NCBI GenBank assembly: GCA_021613535.1
Contig: CP075493.1
Coordinates: 3,906,001-3,970,000 of the forward strand
DNA from: Adineta vaga
Taxonomy: Eukaryota > Rotifera
Length of the DNA stretch: 64,000 nt
Direction of reading: 5' to 3'
Shown: in pieces, positions 34,601 to 45,970 of the stretch
How positions within the stretch are numbered: position 1 is the first letter of the stretch
How the letters are laid out: every line of letters begins with the position of its first letter
Made by a program: the position numbers and the translations under genes
The notes under the pieces: generated by a model
The model's input: the letters and a program-made list of their open reading frames with translations, nothing else
The model's database searches: none
Told to the model about the DNA's origin: nothing

Positions 34601-37600
34601 TTCTCAATGTTGTCTTTTGTTACTTTGAAAACTCGAAATTACACGAAAAAAAACTTCAATCGTTGTCTTTTGCTTTAGTCAGTTTGATTTTTGTCGTCGA
34701 TACATAAGCCTTTGCATGAAAACTAACTTCTTCTTCCCTTTGTATTAGGACTACATAGATGGATTCTTTCCATCTTCAATTATTTCAATAGAATATCAAT
34801 GATAAATGCATCGAAAAATTTAAAATGAATGATTGTATTCTTCCTTCTAATTATAAAATCATAGTATTCGGATGTTTTTCTCTCATGTAGATTGTACTTT
34901 ATTCATAGGGAGGTCAACTGAGGCATCTGACAGATTTCTGTTGTTGATTTGTTAACATATGTTATCGAAATTGTAATTATAGACGTAAGCTAAATGATAG
35001 TTTTGTCAATTTCCTTTTGAAAATGTCATGTGGAAATAATTTCTATAGAAAAGAAAAAAAAGAAAATCAGCTGTATGGAGAAGAAACATGATCTGAATAA
35101 ATATTCTTTTCAATTCAAAACTTCATGAAATGATCAGGAAATCCTCGCACTTAGGAACTTGTAGAGTTTCTTGTAATATGTCACGATAATCCCTTCAAAA
35201 TTATCCTACGCACTTCGTATCATGGAATACGAAAATAGTCTTATAATTGATTTGACTTATAAATATTGTACAGAAATGATTTTTTATTTACAGGATCTTT
35301 TATGGGGTAATAGTGTATATTTAAAAGAAGCCAATGCTATTAGTGTTGAATTACGTAAACGTGTTCAATTTCAATTTATTCTCTTAACTGATACACCTTA
35401 TTCTCCATTACCAACTGATCTTTGTCCATCATCATTATCATCTTTATCACAAAATACCATTGTTGCTATTGAAGTACAAGATCTGAAGAATGGTGCTATA
35501 CATTATTGGTCGTTAGAAAAATTTCGGTAGGTTATTTTTGAATGTAAAAAAATAGAGAAAGGAATTCTAAGATGAAAATCAGAAAATTGTAAATCTAAAC
35601 ATTTCCTCACTGATAAAATTCATCCGAACATATAGATCTCGTCTGGAAATCATGCGTCATATTTATAATTGTGAACAAATTTCAATTCCACGTGCAGTTA
35701 GTTATAATAATATGAGCGATTCATCATCGCAACATATTGTTTTAACAACTGATTCTCAACATTCAAGTTTTGATGATACGATTCCAAGTCCAACAGTAAA
35801 AGGAAAATTTGATTTTTCGATTAAAGCCAGGTTTGTGCATGTCATGCTTTTGTCATAGTTATTGTCCTCTACCAGTAATCCTTATTTATATAATTCGAAA
35901 GCAATCTCCTTCTATCAATTAAAAGTTATTCTATTAATAGACAACGATTGGAATTAATGCGTGAAATGTATTCAAATGCTGCCGATGTTTCACCAACATC
36001 ACCTGATCGAAGTATGGACTCCTCAGTCATTGATGAAAATTCATCAGCAACTATTCAAGCTGATCCATTCTACGATCGATTTCCATGGTTTCGATCTATT
36101 GGAAGGTAAGAGAAAACATTTTGATTTGTTTATGAATCGTTTTGTTTTTCCAGAGCATTTGTTTATCTAACAAATCTATTACATGGTTTTACATTGATAC
36201 AAAATGTTGCTATTGTGTCCGAACGTGGTGATATTAAAGGTTATTTAAAAATTTCCATTGAACAATTACAAACATTAACAACACAAGAAACAACAAATGA
36301 ACAAATCAAATTAATGAAAACCTATCGAAATGCAAGTGGATTAACTAAACTTGTCTTTGATGACGAAACATACTTTCAAGTATATGAACATATTCCATTC
36401 TTTGAAAATAAACACTATTGAATGATTTTGTAGGAGATGAAAAATTCATCATCCATTGATTTGATCAAATCTTGTGATTCTTTGGATCCTAATCTTCGTT
36501 ATGTTGAAGGTCAATCTCAATGTGGTGCTAATGATCTTCTTCAACAAAAATCACCAATCGATTCTTTATCACCACCAATCCATCGTAGTAAATATAAATG
36601 TTCTTTTTTTTCTTTTTTGTTGATGAAAGATGACTTTTATTTCGAAGGAACAACAACCATGACAACAAGTGATGTCCTATCGAATGAACTTTTACAACAT
36701 CGTGGTGATGAATATCAATTTCGCGTGACTATCTTAGAAGCATCACAAATTCCAACTGAATATGAAGATATTTTTTGTCAATTTAATTTTCTTCATCAAC
36801 ATCATGAAGCTTATTCAACAGAACCAATTAAAAATCAAACTAAATCTGGTTTACCACTTGCTTTTTCTCATATACAAAATGTAGAATGAAATCATCGAAT
36901 TAAACTTTACAAATTTAATCAATTTCTATTCTTTTAGTTCAGCGTCATTGTCACTCGTTCATTCATTGATTATCTTAGTTGCAAACCTATCGTCTTCGAA
37001 ATCATGGGTCATTATCAAGAACGGTCAAATTCTACATTCTATCCGTAAATACCCATATAAAATCCTATTTTTTTCTCTAATAGACTCTTCAATTTAGTGC
37101 TATACCAACTCATTCACCAATTTATGACATTTCAACGATGCCATTTTCCAAACCAATTCCAGCACAAACATTAGATCCAATGATACCTACAAAGTGAGTT
37201 TTGATTTTCAAAAACATTATTATACGTTTTGATTCTTTTTACTATTTAGTTCAGCCAATCAAAAGCATGCTTGTCATGATCTTCTTGTTTGGTATGAAAT
37301 TTTCGAATTATCACCAAATGGAGAGTAAGTTTATGTTTATACTTTTGTCATCGAAATGATTTCGTGTTCAGATATGCTGCTGTAACAGTTGATCATTCGG
37401 ATGATGTACCTTGTTCAGGACGATTTATTCTTCATCAAGGTATACAACGTCGTATTGGAATAACATTATGTCATGAATCTAATTCAGATCCTATTTGGAA
37501 AAATATTCGTGAAGTTGTTGTTGGTATGTCAGTTTTTGTTTTCAGATTAGAAAGCTTAATAATTAAATTATGCTTTCATTTATATACAGGTCAAATTCGT

Positions 37601-39415
37601 AGTCAATCAGATTATATTCATGGTGAAACGGATGGTGAAGTACTTTCATTGAATATTATTTCAAGTCAATACATTCAAAAACAACATGATGATCGAATAT
37701 TTTATCATTTTGAAGTTGCATGGGATTCTTCATTACATAATTCTCTTCTACTTAATCGTTGTACATCAAGTGGAAATTCTGTTTATTTAACAATTTCATC
37801 AACAATTGATATTGAACATTCTTGTCAACCATTAATGATCATGAAAGATCTTTGTCTTGTTCTTTATCCACGTAGTGGAGATTCAACATCACGTTTACGT
37901 TCATCAATTAAGAATTTTTTTCTTTCGACACATTCATTGAACCGATCAACAATGCACGATGAACATTCTAATAGTGTCAGCAATTTATGAATTGAAATTA
38001 AAATATTCATCCGTATTAAGTCCAATAGCTCAAGATGTATCGAATGAAAGTCCAGGTGTTCAACGACGATGTCGAAAAATTATTGATACATCAAAGATTT
38101 ATGTTCGTGGAGAAGAAATGTTACATGGTTGGAGACCGCGAAGTGATTCATTGATTCTCGAACATCAACATGATTTAGAAAAATTATATAAGATCGAATG
38201 TGTATGTTTCATAATGGAAAACAATTAATTCATCTAATTTCATTTATATTTCTTAGGTAGAACATACGAAACATATTCTACAAGTTCAAAATCATTTAAA
38301 AAAACCATCCGAATCTTCTGTTAAAAGTTCACCGGAAAAAGTTCAACATTCGAATAATAATTCCAAATCTTTATTTGACAATCGTCAAGAAAAATTACTT
38401 CGTCGTTGTTTGACAATGATGATATCATCACCAATAACACTATTGAAAATGGCTTCGCAAAAATCTAAAGTATATTATTTATAAAAATAAAAGATTACAA
38501 AATAATTCATTTATTTTTATAGAAACAAACTACTATCAATGATTTTTATTCTGATTCTTCTTCATTAAAATCTCCAATAGCTGGTGAGATACATTCAACC
38601 AATGTACAAACACCGAATATGATCAATTCACATCATCAATCTTCGCCAAATAGTTCAGATTTTACAAAGTAAGTCGAGAAATTGATTTGTAATACTTTTG
38701 ATTTAATCTAAAATAAATTTGTATTGATTGGTTTGTTTGTTTTTTCCTTCTGTAGATCTTTCCGTTCGGATCCTTCTTCATCTACATCACCTGAATATCG
38801 CCATACTGATAATAATAATTGCAATCTTGCACAATCTCGTTCCGTAGAAAGTCTGACAAATACGTCAATTCAATATAGACCATTCATCGAAGAAGTTCAC
38901 ATATCACCGATTGTATCACGACGTGGTTATTTAAATTTCATGGAAGAAAAAGGAATAAATTGGTTGAAAAGATTCGTGGTATATTCAACGAAATAATTTA
39001 AACACTCCATTGATTTTCTTTTCATTAGATTATCCGACGTCCATTTGTCTTTATCTATAATCATGAGAAAGATCTTGTTGAACGTGCATTAATCAATTTA
39101 AGTACAGCACGTATTGAATTAAATGATGAAGATTTAACCAAAGTAATCAGAAATATAATTATTATACAAAAACCTATCTTTTTTTCTTTAACTAGAATAT
39201 TCGTCATACAATATCCGTTGTTACTAAATATCGTACTTTTCTTATTAAACCATTACTTGAAAAAGATCTTCATGATTGGCTCTATGCTTTCAATCCTTTA
39301 CTAGCTGGACAAATAAAGTATAAACAACTTGAATATTCAAATGATTTTGTTTTTCCCTTGTTTTCCTTCTAGATCGTGTTCATCGAATCGATCAAAAGAA
39401 ACAGTTCTCAGTTAA
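31699..39415 (+). CDS. KIF1A: Kinesin-3 KIF1A/UNC-104 axonal transport motor
   Basis: Many-exon gene, mostly 50-70 nt introns. The first exon (31699-32598) gives 300 residues of motor: [10 protein letters not shown] start, P-loop GQTGAGKS near residue 96, switch [12 protein letters not shown], switch [10 protein letters not shown]. The motor finishes at 32665-32960 ([28 protein letters not shown]). An FHA domain follows at 33567-33800 ([12 protein letters not shown]), then coiled coil (33900-34270), the KIF1B/DUF3694 region (35295-37990; [31 protein letters not shown]) and a C-terminal PH domain (38880-39340; SRRGYLNF...[13 protein letters not shown]) that binds PI(4,5)P2 vesicles. Kinesin-3 motors carry synaptic-vesicle precursors toward microtubule plus ends. 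Two apparent reading-frame breaks (33048-33138 and 37960-37990) are noted separately. The last exon ends at 39415. Confidence 0.92.
34399..35294 (+). other. Unusually long KIF1 intron
   Basis: The donor follows ITSLR (GTATGTTT) and the acceptor precedes DLLWGN (TTTATTTACAG). At about 896 nt it is over ten times longer than the gene's other introns. No exon inside is supported. Confidence 0.7.
35636..35830 (+). other. KIF1 cassette exon, 195 nt, phase 2-2
   Basis: Encodes 65 codons starting [10 protein letters not shown]. The next exon (from 35941) starts [10 protein letters not shown]. Both follow phase-2 junctions, so the exon can be skipped without frame loss and looks like a partial exon duplication. 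Confidence 0.6.
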
Positions 39416-39872
39416 ATTTCTCTCCGTCAGATTGATTGTTACAAAGTATATATAGATATTTTTTCTTCAAACAAATGATCTAGAAACTTTGCAAGAAAAC
39501 AAATTCTAACTATCTAGTCGTTTCTTTTTGTTATTGTTTCATCATGTCTTTCAACAAATTCTCTCTATCTGTAATTTAATTATCGATTTCTATCCCTATC
39601 TATGATGATAAATCAACATATTTATGTTTAAGAAACAGTAATGTATTTCTGTGTGTGTGTGTGTGGACTCAGTTTAATTTAATTTGAAAAGAAAAATTAG
39701 GTAATAAAATGAAAAAAAATAAGCTTATTTATTAAAAACTAGTGAAGATGATATTAATCGTATCAATATCATTAAAATTATATAGGCATGCAAATAATTT
39801 CTACATTTATTTTTACGCATAAAAATCTAGGCAATTTTTACAAAAAAAAAACATTCATCGAATATCTATAAA
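39416..39872. other. Convergent 3' ends of KIF1 and the epimerase gene
   Basis: 457 bp shared by two 3' UTRs, including a GT microsatellite at about 39651-39664 and several AATAAA-like motifs. No coding potential. Confidence 0.5.
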
Positions 39873-41010
39873 TTATAAACATAAATTTTCGTCTGAATCA
39901 TCCTCAATGCTATATTCCTCTCGAAACCAATTCCATGTTTTTTCTAAACCTTCTCGTACACTTGTTTTTGGAATAAAATCAAGTAATTTTCGTGCTTTTG
40001 TATTATCACAATACGTTATTGATGGTTCAGTTTTATGTGATTTCATTCCACGTTTAGTAATACGTTTTCCAGATAGATGTTCGATGTATTCAATAAATGT
40101 TGAAAGTTTTATCGGATTTCCACATCCAATATTGATAATTTCATATCCATAAGGTCGTTTCAATGCATTGATAAATGCATCGATAACATCATCAATATAA
40201 GTCCAATCACGTTTCATTTCTCCATCATCAAATACATCAACAATACAGGTTGAATCAATTGCAGCACGCATTAATTTAAATGGCATCATATCAGGTCGTC
40301 CACGTGGTCCATAAACATTAAATAAACGTAGAATCGTTATATTTAATCCATGTATATTATTATAAACATGTGCTAACATTTCAGCAGCACGTTTTGTTGC
40401 TGCATAAGGTGATAATGGTTGAGCACATGAATCAGTTTCTACAAATGGAAGTCTATCGGTTTGACCATACACACTTGATGTTGAAGCAAAGACAAATTGT
40501 GTAATCTTATGTGATACAGCAAGATCAAGAAGATTTTGTGTACCAGTACAATTGATTTCCATATATTTACCCGTTTGAGTCGTCGATGAACGAACACCAG
40601 CAAGTGCCTAGAATAATTCGTAAGTAAACGAATCAATTAAATGATTCTATATGATATACTTACAGCAAGATGAGCAATATGAGTAATTTCATATGTATTA
40701 AATATCATTTGTAAAAGTTCGACATCATTAATACTACCACGAATAACAATAAAACTTTGATCAAGTACACGAGAGGGAAAATATGATTCAAGTAAGGCAA
40801 CATTTCGTTGTTTAACTAATGGAGAATAGTAATCATTGAAATTATCTAATAGAATAACACGACCAAGATTAAGTTCAAGTAAATGTTGAACAAGGTGACT
40901 ACCAATAAATCCCGCACCTAATAACAATATATATTAGACAAAATATATTTATTATCATTTCAAAATCAATGCATACCACCAGTTACTAAATAAACGTTTG
41001 ATTTAACCAT
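39873..41010 (-). CDS. NAD-dependent epimerase, UDP-glucuronate 4-epimerase-like
   Basis: Three exons (40977-41010, 40664-40917, 39873-40607) join in frame to 340 residues, the usual length of CapI/GAE-type UDP-glucuronate 4-epimerases. It is an extended short-chain dehydrogenase fold. The NAD-binding GGAGFIG is at about residues 11-17, and DNFNDYYSPLVKQRN is typical of glucuronate epimerases. FASTSSVYG precedes the catalytic YAATK. LRLFNVYGPRGRPDMM and the MKRDWTYIDD motif sit in the substrate half. The enzyme would interconvert UDP-glucuronate and UDP-galacturonate, or a related sugar nucleotide, in the cytosol or Golgi. The closest family members I know are bacterial and plant, so gene transfer is possible, but two short introns show it is adapted to this genome. 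Confidence 0.85.
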
Positions 41011-41448
41011 TTTTGTTTCGTTAAAAAACATCGGAGAAAATACAGTGAGTTATATACAATCTACCCTATTCGATAGTTTACACTGTGATTAAGTCATACA
41101 TGCGTTGTATGATTGTGCACACTATTAAACTTATCAATAATGACGACGTAAAGAAAAGAATGGCTTCCAAAACTGATAATAGCCGTGTAGTTGTTTCTTT
41201 TTCTTTCTTCTCCTTTCTACTATACGCGAAAGAAAGAACGACATTCTATACGAATATCGAAATATATCGAAGCATTCAGTACATTTTGCTATGTAATACT
41301 TGTATTCTCGATGATGTAATATTCTCTCAAGTACGCACATGACATCATGGAACAATAACAAATATTATCGTTAGAAGTACATTTGTTCTTCAAGGTTATT
41401 CGTAAAAGAAGAGCGCAAAAGTTTTTATTGTGTCATTTTGTTTTATTT
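41011..41448. other. Divergent promoter region
   Basis: 438 bp between the minus-strand epimerase start and the plus-strand PLAT gene. Both promoters must lie here. No further feature recognised. Confidence 0.45.
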
Positions 41449-43064
41449 ATGACGATGCTTTTACCATTCGATCGTTTTCGTTTGAAAATATCATTCGAAA
41501 GATTTCTTCAGAACAAATCGAATTTGAATTCAAAGAATTTATTAATGTATTTCAAAGGTGAAAAAGGTTTTACTCAAACGATTATGATACCTTTGAATCA
41601 ATTCATCGAAGAGATTTATGAATGTTCATTGGAATTAATCGATGTGGGAAATGTAAATATGTTTTGAAGAGAATTCTCTTGTATTTGAATATATATATAT
41701 AGTTGTCATTTGTTCACGTAAAACTCGATGGAGATAATATTCGTTTGAAATTGAATACTATTGAACTTGAACATGAAGAAAATAAACGTTTACAGTAAAT
41801 GATCGGAATTATTCCAACATTTGATTGATTGATTTTTAGTTTTCCTATTCATCGTTGGCTTGATTCGAATGGAAATACTAAACTTGATGTTTTAATTAAT
41901 GAAGGTCCTATTCAATTTAGTAATTTTAAATCTAAACTATTTCTTGAAAAATTATCTGTTCATTTTAAGCACCGATTTATACGATTATCGTACATACGGG
42001 TAGTATAAGTAGTTGTTGTCAAGCTCATATTCGTTTAGCATTAATTGGTGATGGTGCATCAAGTCTTCCAATTGATTTGAATTCGAATATATTTTCAATT
42101 CAATGTTCAACAAAGAATCTATTTCAATCCGGTTCGAAAGACATGTTCTCTATTTCATCTTCGGAATCCATCGATATCGGACAAGTACGATGATGCTGAT
42201 GATGATATATCCATATACAAATCATTTTTATAGTTATTCCATGCGCAATTCTGGTGTGATAGTATGGATAAACTACCATATTATTGTGAAAGTATTGAAA
42301 TTATCAATAATCTTAATGAAGATAAATATTTGTATGGAAAGATTTCGTATTGAATGGAATTTAGATAAAAAACGTTGTTTTATTCAATTAGTTTTCTTAT
42401 CAATCAATGGTTTGGACCAAATTTAGAACAACAAATATTCGTTCCAGTTGTAAATCGTATTCAAGGTTAATCAAAATATGAATTTATTCAATCACATGTT
42501 GCTTTATGTCAATGTAGAACCAAGATTGTTTACAATTTCGATAAAAACAAATGATATCTCGAATTTAAATGATGAAAACATGCTAATGATTGAAGTAGAT
42601 TGAAATTATTCATCATATTTTACGAGATGAACGTGTTTGTGCTTAGTTAAAATTTAAGAATGATAAAATATATGAAGAAATATTGAAGTCATCAGAAACA
42701 TATCTAATTCCATTCGAAAAAGATCATATAGATTTTTTTAGTATAAATCTCAATTGTATCGATGATAGTGAAGTAAGATCGTATTATATGTAGATATTTT
42801 GATGTTTAACAAGTATTTATAATTCTAGATTGTAAATATTAAAATTTGTTTGATAAGTAAATCTCAAGGAATTCAATGGAATTGTGCTTGGATTGAAATT
42901 CGTGATGTTTTCTATCAACGAACTCATTAGTAAATTTCTTCGTACATTTTTATAAAAGAGAAGAAAGATGTTTTTTTCTTAGTTACAATGTACCGAAGAG
43001 ACTAGCAAGTAATCTGAATAAGAAACCATACGATTATATATCATTAGAAAAACGACCGGATTAA
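41449..43064 (+). CDS. PLAT/LH2-repeat protein, LOXHD1-like, ten exons
   Basis: No single ORF shows this gene. Exons at 41449-41652, 41703-41794, 41840-41919, 41970-42184, 42234-42346, 42392-42465, 42518-42594, 42647-42772, 42829-42929 and 42983-43064 join without a stop to 387 residues through nine introns of 45-56 nt. Three PLAT-like units are visible. Unit 1 has KGEKGFTQTI...LELIDVGN and HFPIHRWLDSNGN. Unit 2 has PIYTIIVHTGSI, STKNLFQSGSKDMFSI, ESIDIGQ and LINQWFGPNLEQ. Unit 3 has RLFTISIKT, SETYLIPFEKDHIDFF and QWNCAWIEIRDV. PLAT domains are beta-sandwiches that bind lipids or membrane proteins; LOXHD1 is made only of such repeats. With three units this is much shorter than LOXHD1. The N-terminal start is the least certain part. 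Confidence 0.7.
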
Positions 43065-43972
43065 TCAAGTTTAAAAAAGATTTATTCAGAATGATTTGAT
43101 CTATGAAAAAAAAACATATTTCTTCTAAACATGTCACATTAATATTCATTAATCGGTTCGGAAGGTTTCTCATCTCTGTTAATTCTAACACTTGAAACGA
43201 GAAGAAAAAAAAAGATTTATTTCCACTCTAATAATCAGAATTATCGAGGAGAACATACGAACAATATGAAGAGTCCTTGATAGATAAAAAAAGGAAGCTT
43301 TATTTTATTTTTCAATATTATTATGGAAGATTTGTCGCGAGAATATGCATATTCTCAAGATGTAGATATGACTTCGTCATTTGACATGTGCCATCTTGCT
43401 TATTTTCACATTTAAGTGATACTTCGTCTAATTTTTTTTTCTTCTCTTCATAATATTTTTTCTTAATGACTACGAAGAAGTATGAGTCGTTTTTAATCTT
43501 AAAAGACAAGAGAAAAATATGCATCGTGTATTTGCAAAAGAAAAGTTTCAATTAAATCTGACACAAAACACATCACGAGTGCCTCGTTGCTGGTTAGTTA
43601 GAATTGCAGAAATATATTTTTGTAATCGGTTGGATGTTTTCATAGTTGATATTTAATCTAAATACAGATCTTTTCTTTCAGATCATAAAAAAAACGTTAA
43701 AATTTTTTTCTGCTTCTTTGAACTTTCCAAGAGAGTTCAGCGTGTCGTCTCGCAGATATTCTTCTCAAAATCCTTAAGGTAAGTATTGATAAATAGCATC
43801 GTAATTCTGTTTTCATGGATTATCGAATGGAACAACTAATACGGATAAAAGTATTTTGGTCTAATACATTAGTCAGAATAAACTATTGATGTGTTCCTGT
43901 CTTTTATTATCTTTTTTAATATATGATGTGTCTTTTCTTTCATAGTAAAACATCAAATTATCTATTTTTGCT
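43065..43972. other. Intergenic plus 5' UTR of the ART-TPR gene
   Basis: A GTAAGT donor at 43779 and a TTTCATAG acceptor ending at 43945 define a probable 167-nt 5' UTR intron, leaving 27 nt before the ART-TPR ATG. The rest is AT-rich with no exon seen. Confidence 0.45.
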
Positions 43973-45700
43973 ATGGGTTGTTCAACATCTCACAATAGTG
44001 TAGCTATTGTATCAGCTAAACATGTATCAGTACATCGAATACAAACGAGAACAACTGGAATTGTTAATCCTCAATCCATTCGTTATTTAGAAAATCAATT
44101 TGTTGTTTGGTTACGCGTCGATACTTCAGAGATGTTCGAAACTAAAATTGAATATCTTCGAAAAAGTGTTTATAATTTACAAATTTATACAGATATTCAA
44201 AGCTGTCTTACTTTTCTTCGAAATATTCAAGATGAAAAAATCTTTTTGATTCTCTCCGGTACAGATTTAACTCTTGGACAACATCATTCTTTACCTCAAA
44301 TCGAAAAAATATATCTATTAAATTCATCCTTAAATGTCTTGAATGATAAAAAATATTTAATACCAAAATATATGATTGTCAAAGATATTAATAATCTTTC
44401 GCATCAAATTTACGAAGATATCGATCGTTGTGAACTGGATACAATTCTCATTACAGTTTCATTTCTATCACTTTCACACGAAACATCATTTTCATTAAAT
44501 ATAACTAAATATCAAGCTTCATTTATATTCGCACAAACGATAAAAGAAATAATCTATCGTCTGAAATTTGACAGTGGTTCAAAAGATGTTTGGATCGATT
44601 TCTGTCGTTCATATTATGTCAATAATGATAATGAATTACTTTTAATTGATGATTTCGCAAGAAATTATCGTCCAAATCAAGCATTACGTTGGTTGACAAC
44701 ATCATGCTTCATTTCCAGAATAATCAATCGTGTTTTACGTACGCGTGAAATAGATGTGATTTATAAATTAGGCTTTTTTTTTAAACATGTCCATTTACAA
44801 TTGAACCGTTTATACAAAGAAAATGCCTCATTAATGAAACAAATATCCGTAGTTTATCGTGGTAAAACAATGTCTACAGATGAATTTGATATTCTTATTC
44901 GACAAAATTCAGGTGGTTTTCTTTCATTTACAAATTTTCTTATTACAACACTAGATCGAACTGTTTCGATGGAATTTGTTAATCATCGTCTTGAATTACA
45001 TCATGATTTAATTGGTATTATTTTTGAAATTCATATTAATGAAGTAATATGTAATGAAAAGAATCCATTCGCTTTACTTAAAGATACGGATATGAATCGA
45101 GAAGAAATTTGCTTTCATTTTAGTACTATTTTTCGTATTGAATCCATTGAAACAATGAATCATAACGAAACAGGATTGTACGTAGTAAAATTACGACCAG
45201 TGGATGATGATGATCAACAATTAACTGAACTATTAGCAGAAGCTCGAAGTGATGAAATGCATGCAAATCCACTATCGTATTTAAGTAAATTATTAGTCGA
45301 TATGGGAGAACATCAACGTGCCGAACAATTCTTCCTTGGATTATCACAAGATGTATCTGTGCGTAATCAACCTCGACGTCTTGTACGAGCTTATATTGGT
45401 CTCGGTGCTTTGTATACATTAAAGAAAGAATATGTTAAAGCTTTAGATCATTATCAACAAGCACTCGAAACAAGTTTAACGTATTTACCACCAACTCATC
45501 TTGATCTTGTACCTATTTATAAAAATCTTGCTGATAATCATGTAAAACAAAAGAATTATAATGTTGCAATAGAACACTATGAAAAAGCAATTCAGTTATT
45601 ACGAAATGATACACAAAAGAATGGATTAGAGCTTATCAATGTTTTATATAATCGAATTAATGAAATCAAACAGACAATAGCAAATCATAGTCAAGTTTGA
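43973..45700 (+). CDS. Mono-ADP-ribosyltransferase with TPR repeats, N-myristoylated
   Basis: Single-exon 575-residue protein of a type abundant in bdelloids. MGCSTS is a good N-myristoylation signal (Gly2, Ser6) with an adjacent Cys for palmitoylation, so membrane anchoring is likely. Residues about 45-280 form a conserved domain of unknown role. The ART fold follows: VYRG (NAD-binding Arg, about residue 296), GGFLSFT (Ser-x-Ser/Thr position) and REEICFHFSTIFRI at the catalytic-Glu loop. Here the first Glu of the usual E-x-E is Arg, so arginine-directed transfer may be lost while the NAD-binding and second Glu remain. Three TPR-like units fill residues about 435-560 (YIGLGALYTLKKEYVKALDHYQ, YKNLADNHVKQKNYNVAIEHYE), probably for protein binding. 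Confidence 0.88.
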   Translation: MGCSTSHNSVAIVSAKHVSVHRIQTRTTGIVNPQSIRYLENQFVVWLRVDTSEMFETKIEYLRKSVYNLQIYTDIQSCLTFLRNIQDEKIFLILSGTDLTLGQHHSLPQIEKIYLLNSSLNVLNDKKYLIPKYMIVKDINNLSHQIYEDIDRCELDTILITVSFLSLSHETSFSLNITKYQASFIFAQTIKEIIYRLKFDSGSKDVWIDFCRSYYVNNDNELLLIDDFARNYRPNQALRWLTTSCFISRIINRVLRTREIDVIYKLGFFFKHVHLQLNRLYKENASLMKQISVVYRGKTMSTDEFDILIRQNSGGFLSFTNFLITTLDRTVSMEFVNHRLELHHDLIGIIFEIHINEVICNEKNPFALLKDTDMNREEICFHFSTIFRIESIETMNHNETGLYVVKLRPVDDDDQQLTELLAEARSDEMHANPLSYLSKLLVDMGEHQRAEQFFLGLSQDVSVRNQPRRLVRAYIGLGALYTLKKEYVKALDHYQQALETSLTYLPPTHLDLVPIYKNLADNHVKQKNYNVAIEHYEKAIQLLRNDTQKNGLELINVLYNRINEIKQTIANHSQV

Positions 45701-45970
45701 TTTTATTGTATATATTTCGAAATTCAAAGAAACACGCTTCTGAAGAATACTAATATGTGATTCCTTTACTGGAGATTTCTCTTCATTTTGTTGAGTTTTA
45801 CTCATATAAACAATTGTGAAGATGAATAAAATTTGACATCATCTATATTCAAATAAAAAAAAAATGATAAGACAAGTCATGTTGTATATGTTTTCTTTCA
45901 TTTTTCTCGTTTTGTTTTTATATTTAAGTAAACCATAGATTGTTTATTATCATTTACATTCCAAAAGATA

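Noticed and set aside
41449-43064. PLAT region as a degenerate pseudogene
   Set aside because: Every apparent stop or frame change falls in a 45-56-nt GT...AG intron and total exon length is a multiple of three, so it is modelled as an intact gene.
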